A DNA stretch of 64,000 bases, taken from positions 3,069,821 to 3,133,820 of the forward strand of contig JAJEKV010000057.1 in NCBI GenBank assembly GCA_021234155.1. Reading direction: 5' to 3'. The translations under genes and the position numbers were made by a program. Of the stretch, positions 43,341 through 54,895 are shown piece by piece. Under the pieces are notes generated by a model. It worked only from the letters and a program-made list of their open reading frames with translations. It was not told the origin of the DNA and ran no database searches. The DNA is from Isoetes taiwanensis (taxonomy: Eukaryota; Streptophyta; Lycopodiopsida; Isoetales; Isoetaceae). The number at the start of each line of letters is the position of its first letter. Position 1 is the first letter of the stretch.

Positions 43341-44463
43341 TAGATGATTTGATGGACCAGCTCCAAGGAGCAAAAGTATTCTCTAAGATTGACTTAAGGT
43401 CAGGCTACCATCAAATAAGGATAAAGGAAGAAGATATCCATAAGACCGTCTTCAGAACGCGGTACGGGCACTTTGAGTTTACGGTAATGCCCTTTGGCTT
43501 ATCGAATGCCCCGGCAACTTTCATGCGTCTCATGAACGACATCTTCAGGGAGTTCTTAGATGAGTTTGTTATTGTCTTCTTCGACGACATTCTAATCTAC
43601 AGCAAGTCCATTGAAGATCATTGTCAGCATTTGAGAAGAGTGTTGGAAAAGTTGAGATGGCATCGGTTGTATGGGAAGCTCTCCAAATGCCACTTTGCTA
43701 CCGAAAGAGTGGAGTACTTGGGCCATGTGATATCAGCAGGGATCTCCACCGACCCCGCAAAGATTGAAGCAGTAGTTGATTGGCCAGCTCCAAAGAATGT
43801 GGCGGAAGTGAGAAGCTTTCTAGGTCTGGCAGGATATTATAGGAAGTTCGTGAAGGACTTCGCTAAGTGGGCGTCCCCTTTGACGGACCTCACTAAGAGT
43901 GTTAAGGTGAAAGATTGGAGAACACATTGGCTAGAATATGTCCAAGCTTCATTTGAAAAGCTTAAGGAAGCCTTAACAACAGCACCAGTGCTAGTCCTGC
44001 CGGATCCAAATAAAGACAAGATAGTAGCAACAGATGCAAGTAAGATAGCAACAGGTGGAGTCCTTATGCAAGAAGGAAGAGTAGTAGCCTATGATTCGAA
44101 GAAGTTGAACGACACCGAGCAGCGTTATCCAACCCATGATCAGGAACTTCTAGCTATTGTGAGAGCTCTTCATATTTGGAGGCATTATTTGCTTGGAAGG
44201 AAATTTCAGTTAGATACTGATCACCAGAGCCTCCAATACATCTTTACCCAACCACTCCTCAATCTAAGGCAAAGGAGGTGGATGGAATTCCCTGAAGAGT
44301 ATGATTTCGAGATTGCTTATAAGCCGGGTAAGTTGAATGTGGTTGCTGATGCTCTCTCTAGAAGACCCCTTGAGACGAGAACACATTGTAATGCTATATC
44401 AACTCTTTAGAGTGCAAGAAAATTGAGGAGACATTACCATCTGATGGTGATTTCAAGGAGATA
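43341..44463 (+). pseudogene. pol: Pol part 2: RT palm and RNase H
   Basis: Continues RT in the shifted frame: [25 protein letters not shown] and the catalytic FFDDILIYS (FFDD at 43577-43588), then the thumb ([12 protein letters not shown]). RNase H shows [27 protein letters not shown] and VADALSRRP, i.e. the conserved acidic positions. A TAG at 44408 follows. The frame after it runs to GDFKEI, where it is cut by the DNA transposon at 44464. Confidence 0.88.
44462..44463. other. TA target duplication, left
   Basis: TA next to the start of the transposon, repeated at 54896-54897. With one TA and the insert removed, the retrotransposon reading frame continues without any break, which fixes both boundaries. 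Confidence 0.85.
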
Positions 44464-44491
44464 TAAGCACGAATTCATTAATTAGAGAAAT
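44464..44491 (+). repeat. Left terminal inverted repeat
   Basis: About 25-28 bp, beginning TAAGCACGAATTCATTAATT and matching the right end with three or four mismatches. Similarity fades after the AGAGAAA that follows. Confidence 0.85.
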
Positions 44492-45022
44492 TTGGAATTC
44501 TCGTTTAGCATGAAATAGGTTAGCGGGTTGCCATATAGTGCAAAAACTACTACCAATTGAGTAAAAGTTGGCGTTTTTTTGCACAAATTCTGCAAATGCT
44601 TCAGTCTTATTCGGAAATATAGTTTTTACTGCTAATGCAAAGGTTCACCGCGAGTATAACGTAGTAGGAGGGAGTGTGAAAACTTCTGCGAAGAAGCGAA
44701 CGCCATGTTTTTCACTGAAAGGAGACGAAAGAATGTGCCTTTTATTAAAACCATATGAGAGCATTGTGTTAAAAGAAGGTACCGAGGAGTTACCACAATC
44801 ACACAAAATTCAGTATTTAAAGCCATGTAATTGCTACAGAGGATCGCGGTCGCGATTATTTTTAGCATTTAACATATGGTAAAAGATATGGGTAAAGACA
44901 AAACCAAAGTTTTCGAAACAAAAGTTTTCATTGAAGGAAGTAATATACAACATAATTACTGATTGAAGGAGATAATTATTCTGATTGTGTTTCAGATACT
45001 TGATCGTGGTATCACACCCATT
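44492..45022. other. Transposon left flank, no gene
   Basis: Non-coding. Contains one GATCGCGGTCGCGATT palindrome at about 44842-44857, close to the transposon end as expected for a subterminal transposase-binding site. Confidence 0.4.
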
Positions 45023-45361
45023 TCATTGGCCATCACGATGGACATGCTCTCTACCCAATTCCATAGCTTGTGTTGTGTCCATCTCCTCGAATAACTGTGA
45101 CCTCACGGAATCAACACCCATGGCGTTTATGATCTTGGCTACCGCAGATGTGAATCGGGGCTCCCATTCTTCATCGTCTCCTTTGACCGCCTCCCGCCTA
45201 TAAGTTCGTTTTTGGTAGCTCCTTGCAGTAGCATTCTGAGGTGGATGATAGAGCTTCTGCTTCTTGCTGTGTACCTGATGCTCCTGTGACCCAAGAACCT
45301 CATCTTGGTCAATGACCATGTGCTGTTGGTCTGCTTCCATGTGCTTTGGGTCTGTTTCCAT
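45023..45361 (-). pseudogene. Unrecognised transposon protein fragment
   Basis: 112 codons from an ATG at 45361. A Met/Glu/Gln-rich start (KHMEADQQHMVIDQDE) is followed by a basic stretch (ATARSYQKRTYRREAVK) and an acidic, helical end (EWEPRFTSAVAKIINAMG). Composition is protein-like. No domain is recognised. It could be the N-terminal exon of an accessory protein coded on the minus strand of the transposon. Confidence 0.35.
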
Positions 45362-47252
45362 GTGTTCTATGCAATGTATTCAAACTTATGTTCGCCTGTC
45401 AAGAAAGGCATGTACCCATCAAGCTTCTCATTAAGTGCATGCAATTTTTGGAAAGTGGGCTCCAGGGCTTCTATACCTTTTTCCGTCTCTTCAAGCAAGC
45501 GCTTTGTTTCTTGCATTCTCTTCTTCATTAGGACTTAGCATCGAGGTTTTTCCAAAATGGAACCCAACTTTGATAGATCTGTGTTTTGGGTGATACCGAT
45601 GTCGGGTTGAGCTGGATCGGGGTCAACATTCTCTCGCTTTTCGCTCGTCCTCAAACCCATCTAAGCACTTGGATTGGCCATCTTATCAAAGCGTTTCAAA
45701 GAACGCCCTCGAAACGCGACACACTTTACCCGAACTTTGAAAGCCACGCTCTTTTTGCCTTGCATAAGAGCAACACGGAAGTCGCCCCCAAAAAAAAGAA
45801 ATCCGAACACAACCATCGGTTGGCACCCCACCGCTCAAAGAATATGGTAGGCATAGGAGGTTTTCAGCGGCATTTCAATACAAGATCTCCTTCCATTGCC
45901 GCCCATTTGAATCTTGGTTTTGCACGTAAAGAGTCGATATTTCTTTTTATCTTCTCGTCGGCATCCTCATTACCTGCTAGCGGCATTGGAGGCAATGGTG
46001 TTGACTTAGGAGCCTTGCCGCAGGGATATAGGTGAAGCTCCAACTCACGGTTTGCACAGTGCTACCTAACATCATCACCCCTGTTAATGCACATATGACT
46101 AATAAAGTAATCGATGTTCTTTCACCCTTCTTTTGCTCTCCCATCCCATTTCTTCATAGGAACCTAAAGATAGGTAGCCACCGCCTGAATTTGCTTCCTC
46201 GAAACAAGCAATTGGGCAAATTCACCGAGCGCATGATAATGACCAAGTGATAAACTTTGGCATCCGGCCATGGTAGCTATCCTTGTAAATAGATCTGTGT
46301 ATTTCTTTGCAATCCCATACCTTGTTTATCCCTCGGATGTCAATAAATATCGATTAATCGCATTCTCCGACACTTGGGAGGAAGTAGGGATGCCATCCTT
46401 TGTCACTTTGCTATGACAATATTTTTCTTTTCCTTTCTTTTTCTAGCCTCTTCCGCTTTAGAATATTCCCGATTGGCTCCAAAAGGCTACGGGTGTAGGT
46501 TACCTAGTGTATGATCCTTGTTATAGTTAGCCTTCACGCACTGTATTTTCGATTCCGATATATCCAAATTCTCTGCTCGATTGAAATCAGGAAAAGCCCA
46601 AGCAATTCCTCCCGACTATCGAAATCCTTTTGCAAAGAATTTGAGGCATAAGACAAAATTTCAACCTCATAAAAGTGAGGGTTCTGATGTCAATTGCCCG
46701 TTATGCGCAATCAAATCTCCGCTATAACCTTTGCACCTTTAAATAGGTCTTGCCTTCTATAATCTCATCGAAAAACCGTGACAACTCGCATTCGACATAC
46801 CTCGTAGTAACCGGAGCCAGTGTCTTGTTAAAGAAGTCTTTGGATGGCTTGTCCGGAAACTCACCATGATCGCCACCGAAGTTACGACTCACCCACGCAC
46901 TCCAACTTCCATTAACTTCTTGAAAACCTTCTCATCCATAAAAATGAATTGCTTTTCATCCTTAAGCTCCCGTGACTTTCAAGGTGGTCGTTGCAATTTC
47001 ATGGAAATCCTGCGGAAGCAATTTCAAGGTCATCAAGATCGCGACATGAACTTGGCGAAGTAGAAAACAAATAAATACCTTCCAAGCTGAAGTTTTAGCT
47101 GTCCCTATAGGTCCTTGTGGAGGGCAACCATAAGCCTTGTGCTGATGACGAAGTTGTTGCAGTTTTTCAATCAGTGGCTCTCACAGACACGGTGTTTGCA
47201 ATTACCGTTGCATTGAATACTCAACTCTATATATTCCTTATGCATAATATGT
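45362..47252. other. Transposon interior, no supported gene
   Basis: Many short open frames on both strands, none recognisable. Short words and abrupt frame changes suggest heavy decay or uncorrected sequence error. Confidence 0.35.
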
Positions 47253-48447
47253 TCAAAGACCCCTCGATCTTCTTCTAGCATATACTTTGGCAAATTCTCG
47301 TTCTTTGCTTTCGAACTTCACCGACGATCGAACAAAGGAGTTGTGCAAAGCACAAATACTGTGGTTGCCGAAAATAATATAAAATTTCTTGCCCTTCAAA
47401 TCTTCCGATTGCTCCATGTCACCCTCCTCCTCGAAAGATAGACAACCCGTCGTCAAATCTACATAACGAGTGTCCAAAAGATAAAGAATTAGTTACCTGG
47501 TAATAGGGTCAAACGGAACGACGTCAGCAGGGGTGAGGACCTCTGTCGGGTATGTCTTGAAGCTTTTAACCAGAGTTTGAACATGGTCATTTGACCGCAT
47601 TCTGTGTGTCAAGTTTGCTGGTGCAGGTTCACAATCAAAAATAGAAATCTTTGTAAACCAATTAACCCCTAAGGGGTAGAACCTTTGAACTGCTCAAGCT
47701 TCGAGTGGTTTGCTCTCGCCATCTTGCGTTCCTCTTCGGATTGAACTTCAACTCGACCGAATGGCAAAATTGGGGCCATGTCAATGCTAGTTTAGAGGAG
47801 GCATTCAGAATCGAGGGGGTTTGAGAACCTATTTGGGCTCATGGCTATCCTCACGAGGTGTCAGATTCTTAAGGCTAATTTTGAAAGGAGGGAATTTTTT
47901 TGGAATAAATCCACCAGATGTATTGCTATCTGGGGCCTTCATAGCAATAGGAAGAGTAGGGTTAACAATACCGGAGGGGTTTATCGTGGATTGTGGTTCT
48001 TGAGCAATTTCTTTTGGTGCTGAGGTCTCTCCCAAAGTAGCAATAGGCTTCACACTCTTTTTCTTGGCCACGGCTCTTAGCCAATTGGTGTCCATCACGG
48101 AGGGCATCTTCTCGTCCCGAACCGCTTTCAAGGCACAAATGGAGGCTTCTTTGTCCAGAGACAAACCATTTCTGCATGTCGAGAACCCGAGCAATATGTC
48201 TCTGTTTCCCTTTATACCTGACAAAGAGAGAGATTCATAGGATGGCAACAACCAGCCATACCCCTTAGCTGACGTCGGGACGTTTTTCCCTGTGGCTGGC
48301 TTGTTCATTTTGGGCTGTCATCAAAGACGGGTCATAATTGCGCCATTTCAAAATGTACTCCGTGAACCGCAATGCTTGTGGGTCCTCAATGCCGCATATG
48401 ATGGCATCTTGCACATTGTTCTTCGTGCCTTCCCACATTGCCACCAC
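47253..48447 (-). pseudogene. Unrecognised minus-strand transposon ORF, broken
   Basis: Three protein-like pieces in different frames, read right to left: 48265-48447 (ICGIEDPQALRFTEYILKWR), 47829-48308 (DKEASICALKAVRDEKMPSV, then a Pro/Lys/Ser-rich tail), and 47253-47477 (FGNHSICALHNSFVRSSVKF). They could be one gene of about 350 or more codons with indels. No catalytic motif is visible. Opposite strand to the transposase, which is usual for large transposons with two transcription units. Confidence 0.35.
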
Positions 48448-48699
48448 TATGCCAACTTGTTCAACGCCCTCGCCTTTTTTCCAAATCAGCGGAAACAGTA
48501 ATGTGTCCTTTTGCGATCACCCTTAATGTGCGAGATAGCCCGGGTAATCTCGATACACCATTTCCTTTCATTGGAAGGGGTTATAATCTGGACCGCTCGA
48601 CATCCGGTCCTCTAAGAGAGCAAGTCAAAACAAAAGCTCAGAGAGTGCCCGGTAGGTCGTGCATAATGTGGTGCAATAAAGAGGTTTAAACCATCAGAG

Positions 48700-50470
48700 A
48701 AACGCGACCGCGATCCCCGCCAAGCGCCTAAAATAGAACTTCACACAACATGGCCACGCGACTTTGTGTAGCACTTAAGCACGGCAAGAAAACATCGCTG
48801 TCGCGAAACTAATGACCTACTACACTAGTAATCTTGATGAACATCGCAATAAAGAAAATCTATGCTCAGCCAGCACCACGGTACCAAGCGATCTTGATGA
48901 ACAGCTACACTTATGAAGACCGCTATCCGAAATTATAAAACCAATCAAAGCAAGACCGCGTCACATCTTGATGAGCAACTACACTTATGAAGAACGCTAT
49001 CTAGAAATTATAAAACCTATCAAGCAAGACCGCGACCGCGATCTTGCCGAAAGCATCTATACTTATGAAAACAATAGAAGTTCTAGTAGGCAAGATCGCG
49101 GGCCGCGATCTTTGGCCGAGCTGAAATGTTAGAAAATACCTTCTCGACGAGAGTCCTTAGGTGCCATGGGATCGCTACCGGGTTCAAGATCTGAAATATG
49201 GGTTTTTTTGGAGTGGGTCTGGGGCTTCGAGGGTCGGGCGCTGGCTGAATGAAAATCGTGGAGTAGAAATTAGTTTTTGAATGTTTTGAGTTTCAATTTA
49301 TAGAACGCGTCAGCGAAATTAAATGCCCGCCCTCATGATGGCGCGAAAAAAACGCGTGCCACCATAATGGCGCCGTCGCCGCGATAATAATTACCGGCGG
49401 CGCGTTTTTATTCCCCCGACATTAATGCCGGGTCGTGCGAATATACCCGTCCTCCGAAAGGCCAAGAACCCGTCACGAAAGGTCTTTATCCACTTAGACG
49501 TCCCGTTCAATTTCGGTCATAATTTCGGACGACACTTTATCCACCATAAATGCCTCCAAAATATCCGGTTTTACGGACGGACAAATAACGCAAAATTTGA
49601 ATTCGAGAACAAACCAATTCAAGAAAGGGGAAAAGCCAATTCAAATTTCATTGTTTTGCAAGATCTTCGAGGCGCTGAGCGCCTAAAAGCCGGGCCAAGT
49701 TTGGGCAAGGATTTGTCGCAGAATTCGCATCCATTGAAGGCGCCGACGATGGCGCTGATAATCCGCTTGCAATCCGCCACTACACACTCTAATTCTGCAA
49801 TCGTGATCAATTCAGGTTTCTCCCGAGGTAAAAGGCCTATTCTCGATGCATATCCCTCACTCAAGTGAATCAGACGATCGGCAATGCAATCAATTTCAAT
49901 TATAACTGCAACCTCCGAAGTCTCCGTGACTAACATTCACTATGTATTGCATGGATTGATAAGATACCTCGATACTTTGTTGCAACTATGTAAAAATAGA
50001 TGTTCTAAGCAAAACTGCACTCGGTGTGTTTATTATACAATGTAAACGTGTTTCAAGTATATACTTTCTTTCTATGTGGATGAAACTAAACACCGCTTTT
50101 ATGACACTAAACACCGTATTACGTGAGGTAGGAGTAATGCCTTATTCTGTAAGTCAATCGTTTAACTTTGGTGCTCCACGAGATCGCGGTCGCGATACCT
50201 TCAACCATCTACACTTGCTATTGACCAAAGAACTCCCGGATATCGATAACTTAGAGTTGAACCCACTAGCTAGCCTCGAAATTTGATTTGCACGAAGTTC
50301 TTATTGAAACAAAATAGTGTGAATGCTTGCAACTAGCGCCGACCGTTCTTACCCATGCTCGATAAGATCGCGCATGGCGAATGTCGTGACCATTTCTTAT
50401 TTTTCAGTTCATATTTTTGTAGTGGTTTATGATCACGCGTTTTTACGCTCACTAGGATCGCGGCCGCTCT
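48700..50470. repeat. Dispersed GATCGCGGTCGCGATC palindromes
   Basis: Besides the copy at 44842, this palindrome or a one-base variant occurs at about 48702 (CGCGACCGCGATC), 49030, 49096 (GATCGCGGGCCGCGATC), 50181 (GATCGCGGTCGCGAT) and 50456 (GATCGCGGCCGC). All lie inside the transposon and none elsewhere in the window, so they are part of it, perhaps protein-binding or methylation-sensitive sites. Confidence 0.65.
48831..49110. repeat. Tandem repeat of about 70 bp, four decayed units
   Basis: Units start (G)ATCTTGATGA near 48831, 48890, 48966 and (as ATCTTGCCGA) 49040. The two middle copies share CTACACTTATGAAGA and GAAATTATAAAACC. Copies end in AAGACCGCG or AAGATCGCGG words that belong to the palindrome family of this transposon. 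Confidence 0.7.
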
Positions 50471-51119
50471 ATTCACGACCTCTTGTTTGGAGGATGGCTG
50501 ATGTAATTCCGCTGTATCTGCTGGGGAAAAAGGTGGCAGAAGGAAGAGTCCACAATTTCGAGCGCCATCACAATTCGACTGTCCCGGAGGGTATGGTTGT
50601 CGTTTCAATTGTGAATGTTCTGGATGGACATTACGCTACCAATTCCTAATTGGAAATAGAAAAAAAAAAAATGGGTGAAGCCGTAGGGACTTTTGTGTTG
50701 TGGTACAAGAAGGACATTGTTGCTCCACTAGATAGACATGAGGAAGCTTGCACCCCACCGTGTCGATAAAAGGATAGACCGGGGTGATGAGGGAATGAGG
50801 GGTTAGCCACTAATGAGACGAATCATGTGCAAGGGCTTTCTAGAGATGAGTTAGTTGAGAAGGCGTGCACACTCATGCATGAATGCTGCTACATGGCTTA
50901 TGCCTATGGTGTTATCATTTTTGCCGATCCAAACCATGTCAGTGGTCGGACGAAGTTAGGGGGAAGGCTCGATAGCTCGCTACTATCATGAACATTTTTC
51001 CAATGCCCGAAAAGATCTCTATCGCCGCCAGCCGGGCACGTAAATGCCCCAACCGCATGACCTTGTGAGATGGCCCATAGCCCTCGTGCTCGTTGATAAC
51101 ATTCCGTTTCTACTCTTGT
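49111..51119. other. Transposon interior, CpG-rich then AT-rich, no supported gene
   Basis: A CpG-rich patch at about 49300-49470 (GGCGCGAAAAAAACGCG and similar words) precedes AT-rich sequence. It may be the promoter region between divergent transcription units of the transposon. Open frames here are not protein-like enough to call. Confidence 0.35.
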
Positions 51120-51129
51120 GGTTGCGGTG

Positions 51130-53556
51130 AAGGAGAAGGATGTGGAGAATGAACCTTACTCCATTAGACCCGAATTGGCATCACCAAAAAAGAGACCTTA
51201 CAAAGATGGTCAATTGGAGACCCGAACACGCCCAAAGACAGACTAAATGTGAAAGAAAAACTAGTGCCGAGGCTATTCTAGACTTCAGGTCATCAACGTC
51301 TTTGCATGAAACGATGTTTGTGCAAATTTTACATCCCGTGAGATAGCTTGCATGAGAACCTTTTATTGAACATGAAGTCCCTGAGCGCACAACTTTTGCA
51401 TATAACATGCTAGATCTTTGCTCTGAAAATGGTGTAGTCCGCAAACCGATGTTGAATAACAAACGGTGTGCGTGAAAGCATGGCATAAAGCCTATGGCAT
51501 TCCCATTTCCACTTTTACAAGTGGAAGAAGCTCTTCAATGACGGCCACGTAATTGCCGAGCACGCGGAAATACTTGGGTCTAAGAAGCCAAGGTCTCATA
51601 CTTTGGCCGGCAATGTCGCATATCCATGTTCATAGATGAAAACGCAGAGACGATGCCACACCGCTCAAAATTACGAAAGGGAGGGTAATGATAAAATGTT
51701 AAGAGGCTACCTTCGGTCTTGACTAAGAAGGATATACACCAAGAAGTAGATATTTCCGCTACTGAGATGACAGTGCAAGCATATTTCTCCTTCGTCATTT
51801 CGCCCGCTTGGAAAGAGAATCATTCGTGAGGTAGCAATAGCTAAGAGGATAGCATTTTCCAAGTGTAACACCCGTATTGTCATAAAGGAAAAGCTTGCTA
51901 AGACCAGAGATCCAAATGAAAGAAGGGTACTTGCAATAGAGAGAAAAATCACATATGACGCCCAGATTTCATGCGGAGCCTTTTTATCGGTCCCGGAGAG
52001 CTTTGTCGATAGATCTCCCGAGCACGCTTTAACCATTATACATGATAAGATGGATCAGAATAAGACCATGGTCCCTCGCCTAGAGAAGCTAGCAAAGTCT
52101 GTATGGAGGGGTGAACGACTGAAGGTCAGTGTTACAGGTGCTCTCATGCACGGCCATGGTATAGGTGCCTTGGGCCACTTCTCACTGGACCTCTGGCCTG
52201 ATGATTCTAATTTTCATGTGGGATCCTTGAATCATACCTTGAAGACACTGGAGAATAAATCTGAGGATAATTGGGGCCATTTGAGAGATACTGATCGTCC
52301 CGAAAAGCAAAAAAAGTGCAGCAATTTTAAACACAGATAACCTTAGGACAAAAATGATGAATGGCAGTAGAAATGATTTTATGCCTCCTATCAAAGGCCC
52401 CATGGTAGCAAACAAGTTGCCTAGGAGGCTTTACTTGCAGCTAGATAATTGCTCAGTCGAGAATAAGAATAGATATCTTTTCTCTTACTTGTCATACTTG
52501 GTTTGGTTAGGTGTATTTGATCAAGTGCAACTGATTCATGATGGTTGGACACACCCACGATGACATAGATGCCCTATTTGGAAACTACTCTACTCTAATG
52601 AGAAGATCAGATGCATTGACTATTCCGGAGCTTATGCAACTCTTCAGGCAGTGTAGTTCAAAGGCTCCTTCACCTTACCTTGTGACAGAGGTTCCTGATT
52701 GGAAGGAATTCGTGAAAGGATTTATCCCTGATAAGAAGGACCGTTTATGTGGTCACTTGGAACCTCTACTCTTCAAGTTTTGCATGAAGGATGGATGGCC
52801 ACTAATGTTCTACAAGATGAGGCCAGGGCATAGGGAGTGGCTCCCTGAAAAGGGAATCAGAATGTGGAAGGAGGATGCCCAAGGTTTACCTATGATTCCG
52901 AGAGGGTCACCTAAGGTCCTGCAGCCATATGGGAGCTTGAAAGATATAGGTGCATTAAGAGCTTCTATTGCCAAGTACATGATGCACTGGGCAGCTATTT
53001 CTAGAGCTGGCGATAAGTCATGGTCCAACACATATATGAATGAAGTTATTGACTACTGGTCCACCTTGTGCTGCGAAAGTGCTTGGTGACGCAGCCCCAG
53101 AGCTGTCATTCAGATTTCGGCCCAAAGACTGTGCAAAGTGCATTGGAAGAACCCGAAAGAGTGTTTGTGGATGAGCACATTGAAGCATCTCATTACGTAG
53201 GGCCTTTCTGGGTAGACCCAAGAACCCATTGAAATATTCGACCCCTACCAAGATGTCAAGAAGGGAATGCTCTTGCTAATCGGACCACATGATAACCGCC
53301 CGACATGGATGGCTTTTTGCCCGAACAGACCCAAAGAGAGGACCCTAATCTCCCACATTATGAAGAGGTGTTTGTCTCTTGGTTTGAACCTCATTGCGAA
53401 AGGGAACCTCATATGCAATGCAAAGATAGGGATTGTTGGAGCAAGAATTGGAGACCCAATCCTAATGACCCGCCACGCTACCAACCTTTGAAAACAATAG
53501 ACTATGGTTGGGCCAGAGAGACCAGGCCATTGTCGCTGGTGATCCCCAAGTGTTAG
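51130..53556 (+). pseudogene. DUF7869-type transposase-like protein, frameshifted
   Basis: Coding sequence runs through several frames. The best pieces are 52050-52340 (MDQNKTMVPRLEKLAKS, then VTGALMHGHGIGALGHFSLD), 52354-52563 (RRLYLQLDNCSVENKNRYLF, then SYLVWLGVFDQVQ) and 52538-53089 (THDDIDALFGNYSTLMRR). The order MDQNK, LQLDN..ENKN, GHTHxDxDxLFG is that of DUF7869 proteins, which I know from plant, algal and oomycete repeats. The spaced acidic residues (Asp of MDQ, Asp of LDN, Asp/Glu of HDDID) look like a DDE/D-type active site, but that is my inference. Downstream to 53556 are WF/EPHC and CKDRDCW, possibly a zinc-binding tail. Upstream to about 51130 are cysteine-poor remnants (LHETMFVQILHP, FAYNMLDLCSENGVV). 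Confidence 0.65.
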
Positions 53557-54870
53557 GTGTTCTCGGGCTTGCAAGAATTAGTGGCTAAAGAAGCTAAGGA
53601 CGATGATGAGAACTCTTGAGGTATGCAATGCTCTTTTACATAATTACTATATCATTCATAACATGAAAGTTACAATAGACTAGTTATTATTTGTTACGCT
53701 CTGCGTTTTCCATCTCAACACAAGAGCTCTTACACTATACAATGCTAAACAGGTGATTCATTCACCTTCAGGATCTGTAGTAGTGATCCCTGATATCTCA
53801 TAGCTCATTCGCCAGAAGCCAAATCGATGGATCATTACACGAATTGACGCAGGGCAACGAATCTCAGCCCAAAGCTTTTCTTCGCAGGTAGGGATCAAGA
53901 AGAAGATGCCCTGCCTAGGCAACCAACAAGATCGAGAGGGCTCATTGAGCACTTGATCGCCTCGATGTGGTGAATTGATGAAGGCAAATAATCCATGTGA
54001 GAGGAATGAACTTTAGCCCCGGGTGAGAAGCTTTTATAGTGAGGTAGAATTATTGAGGTGAATTATTGGGGTAGACTTCTACCCATTATTGCTCGTGTAT
54101 AAGACCGTTGTATAAATACAAGTATAATACATCTTTTTCGTATGGATATATGTATGCGTACTAATATGCATGTTTCAAAACATGTTTGCTTGACGAATTT
54201 AGCTATGATTGAATTCAATGACAACTTTGCGTAATAAGTGGAGGTGGGATAGCACATCGTTACAATATACTCGCTAAGGTAATTGATATTACATCCTTAA
54301 TCGTAATGCTATTACATCCTTACTTAGTTATTAGGTACCCATGTCATTATTACATTATTAGCAGTGTGCATTCACTTTCGCCATCAACATCAAAGCTCGC
54401 GGATGCCATTCAGCCATAGATCTCCGATCGTGAAGCCAAGAAATATGGACTTTAACGCGAGTGAGCTTCCTCGCAAGCACTAGCAGGTCCATCAGCTTTA
54501 GATAAGAGCCATGGATCAAGCTTAACGCTATTTCTAGCACATTCGCCTGCATCGTTGTAGCTCAAGTAACACTTGAAAGAGCGGATGTGCTCGACAAGGC
54601 ATCGAGGAAGCCATGGAAGATGAATGGCCTCTACCCCCTCGTGAAGCCGTTTTTATAGTGAAGTAAAATTATTGAAGTGAATTATTGGCGTACGATGTAG
54701 GGCCATTATTGAGCTTATACGAGTGTCATGTACACGTACAAGTATAACACAAAATTTGTATGTATATGTGTATGTTAATTACCTCATGTTTGTTGGGGTC
54801 GAGTACTAGGTGAAAGTGTTCGTGCTTGAGCAAATAAGGTGTGCTCAAAATTCTCAAAATTGCGTTATTT
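53557..54870. other. Transposon right flank, no gene
   Basis: Non-coding. The text (G)AAGCC(G)TTTTTATAGTGA(A/G)GTA(A/G)AATTATTGA(A/G)GTGAATTATTGG occurs near 54028-54068 and 54645-54685, a direct repeat of about 45 bp in the subterminal region. Confidence 0.5.
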
Positions 54871-54895
54871 TATCCAATTAATGAAATCATGCTTA
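54871..54895 (-). repeat. Right terminal inverted repeat
   Basis: Reads CCAATTAATGAAATCATGCTTA on the plus strand; the reverse complement matches the left TIR. TA (54896-54897) follows. Confidence 0.85.

Larger units (their letters stand above)
44464..54895 (+). mobile_element. 10.4 kb DUF7869-type DNA transposon
   Basis: Inserted in the pol gene of the chromovirus. The ends are imperfect terminal inverted repeats: TAAGCACGAATTCATTAATT on the left and, reverse-complemented, TAAGCATGATTTCATTAATT on the right, flanked by TA. The inside holds a broken plus-strand transposase-like gene at 51.1-53.6 kb, protein-like minus-strand fragments at 45.0-45.4 and 47.3-48.4 kb, repeated GATCGCGGTCGCGATC palindromes and a small tandem array. 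A TA duplication is shared with Tc1/mariner, but neither the TIR nor the protein fits mariner. I do not recognise a named superfamily. Confidence 0.85.
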
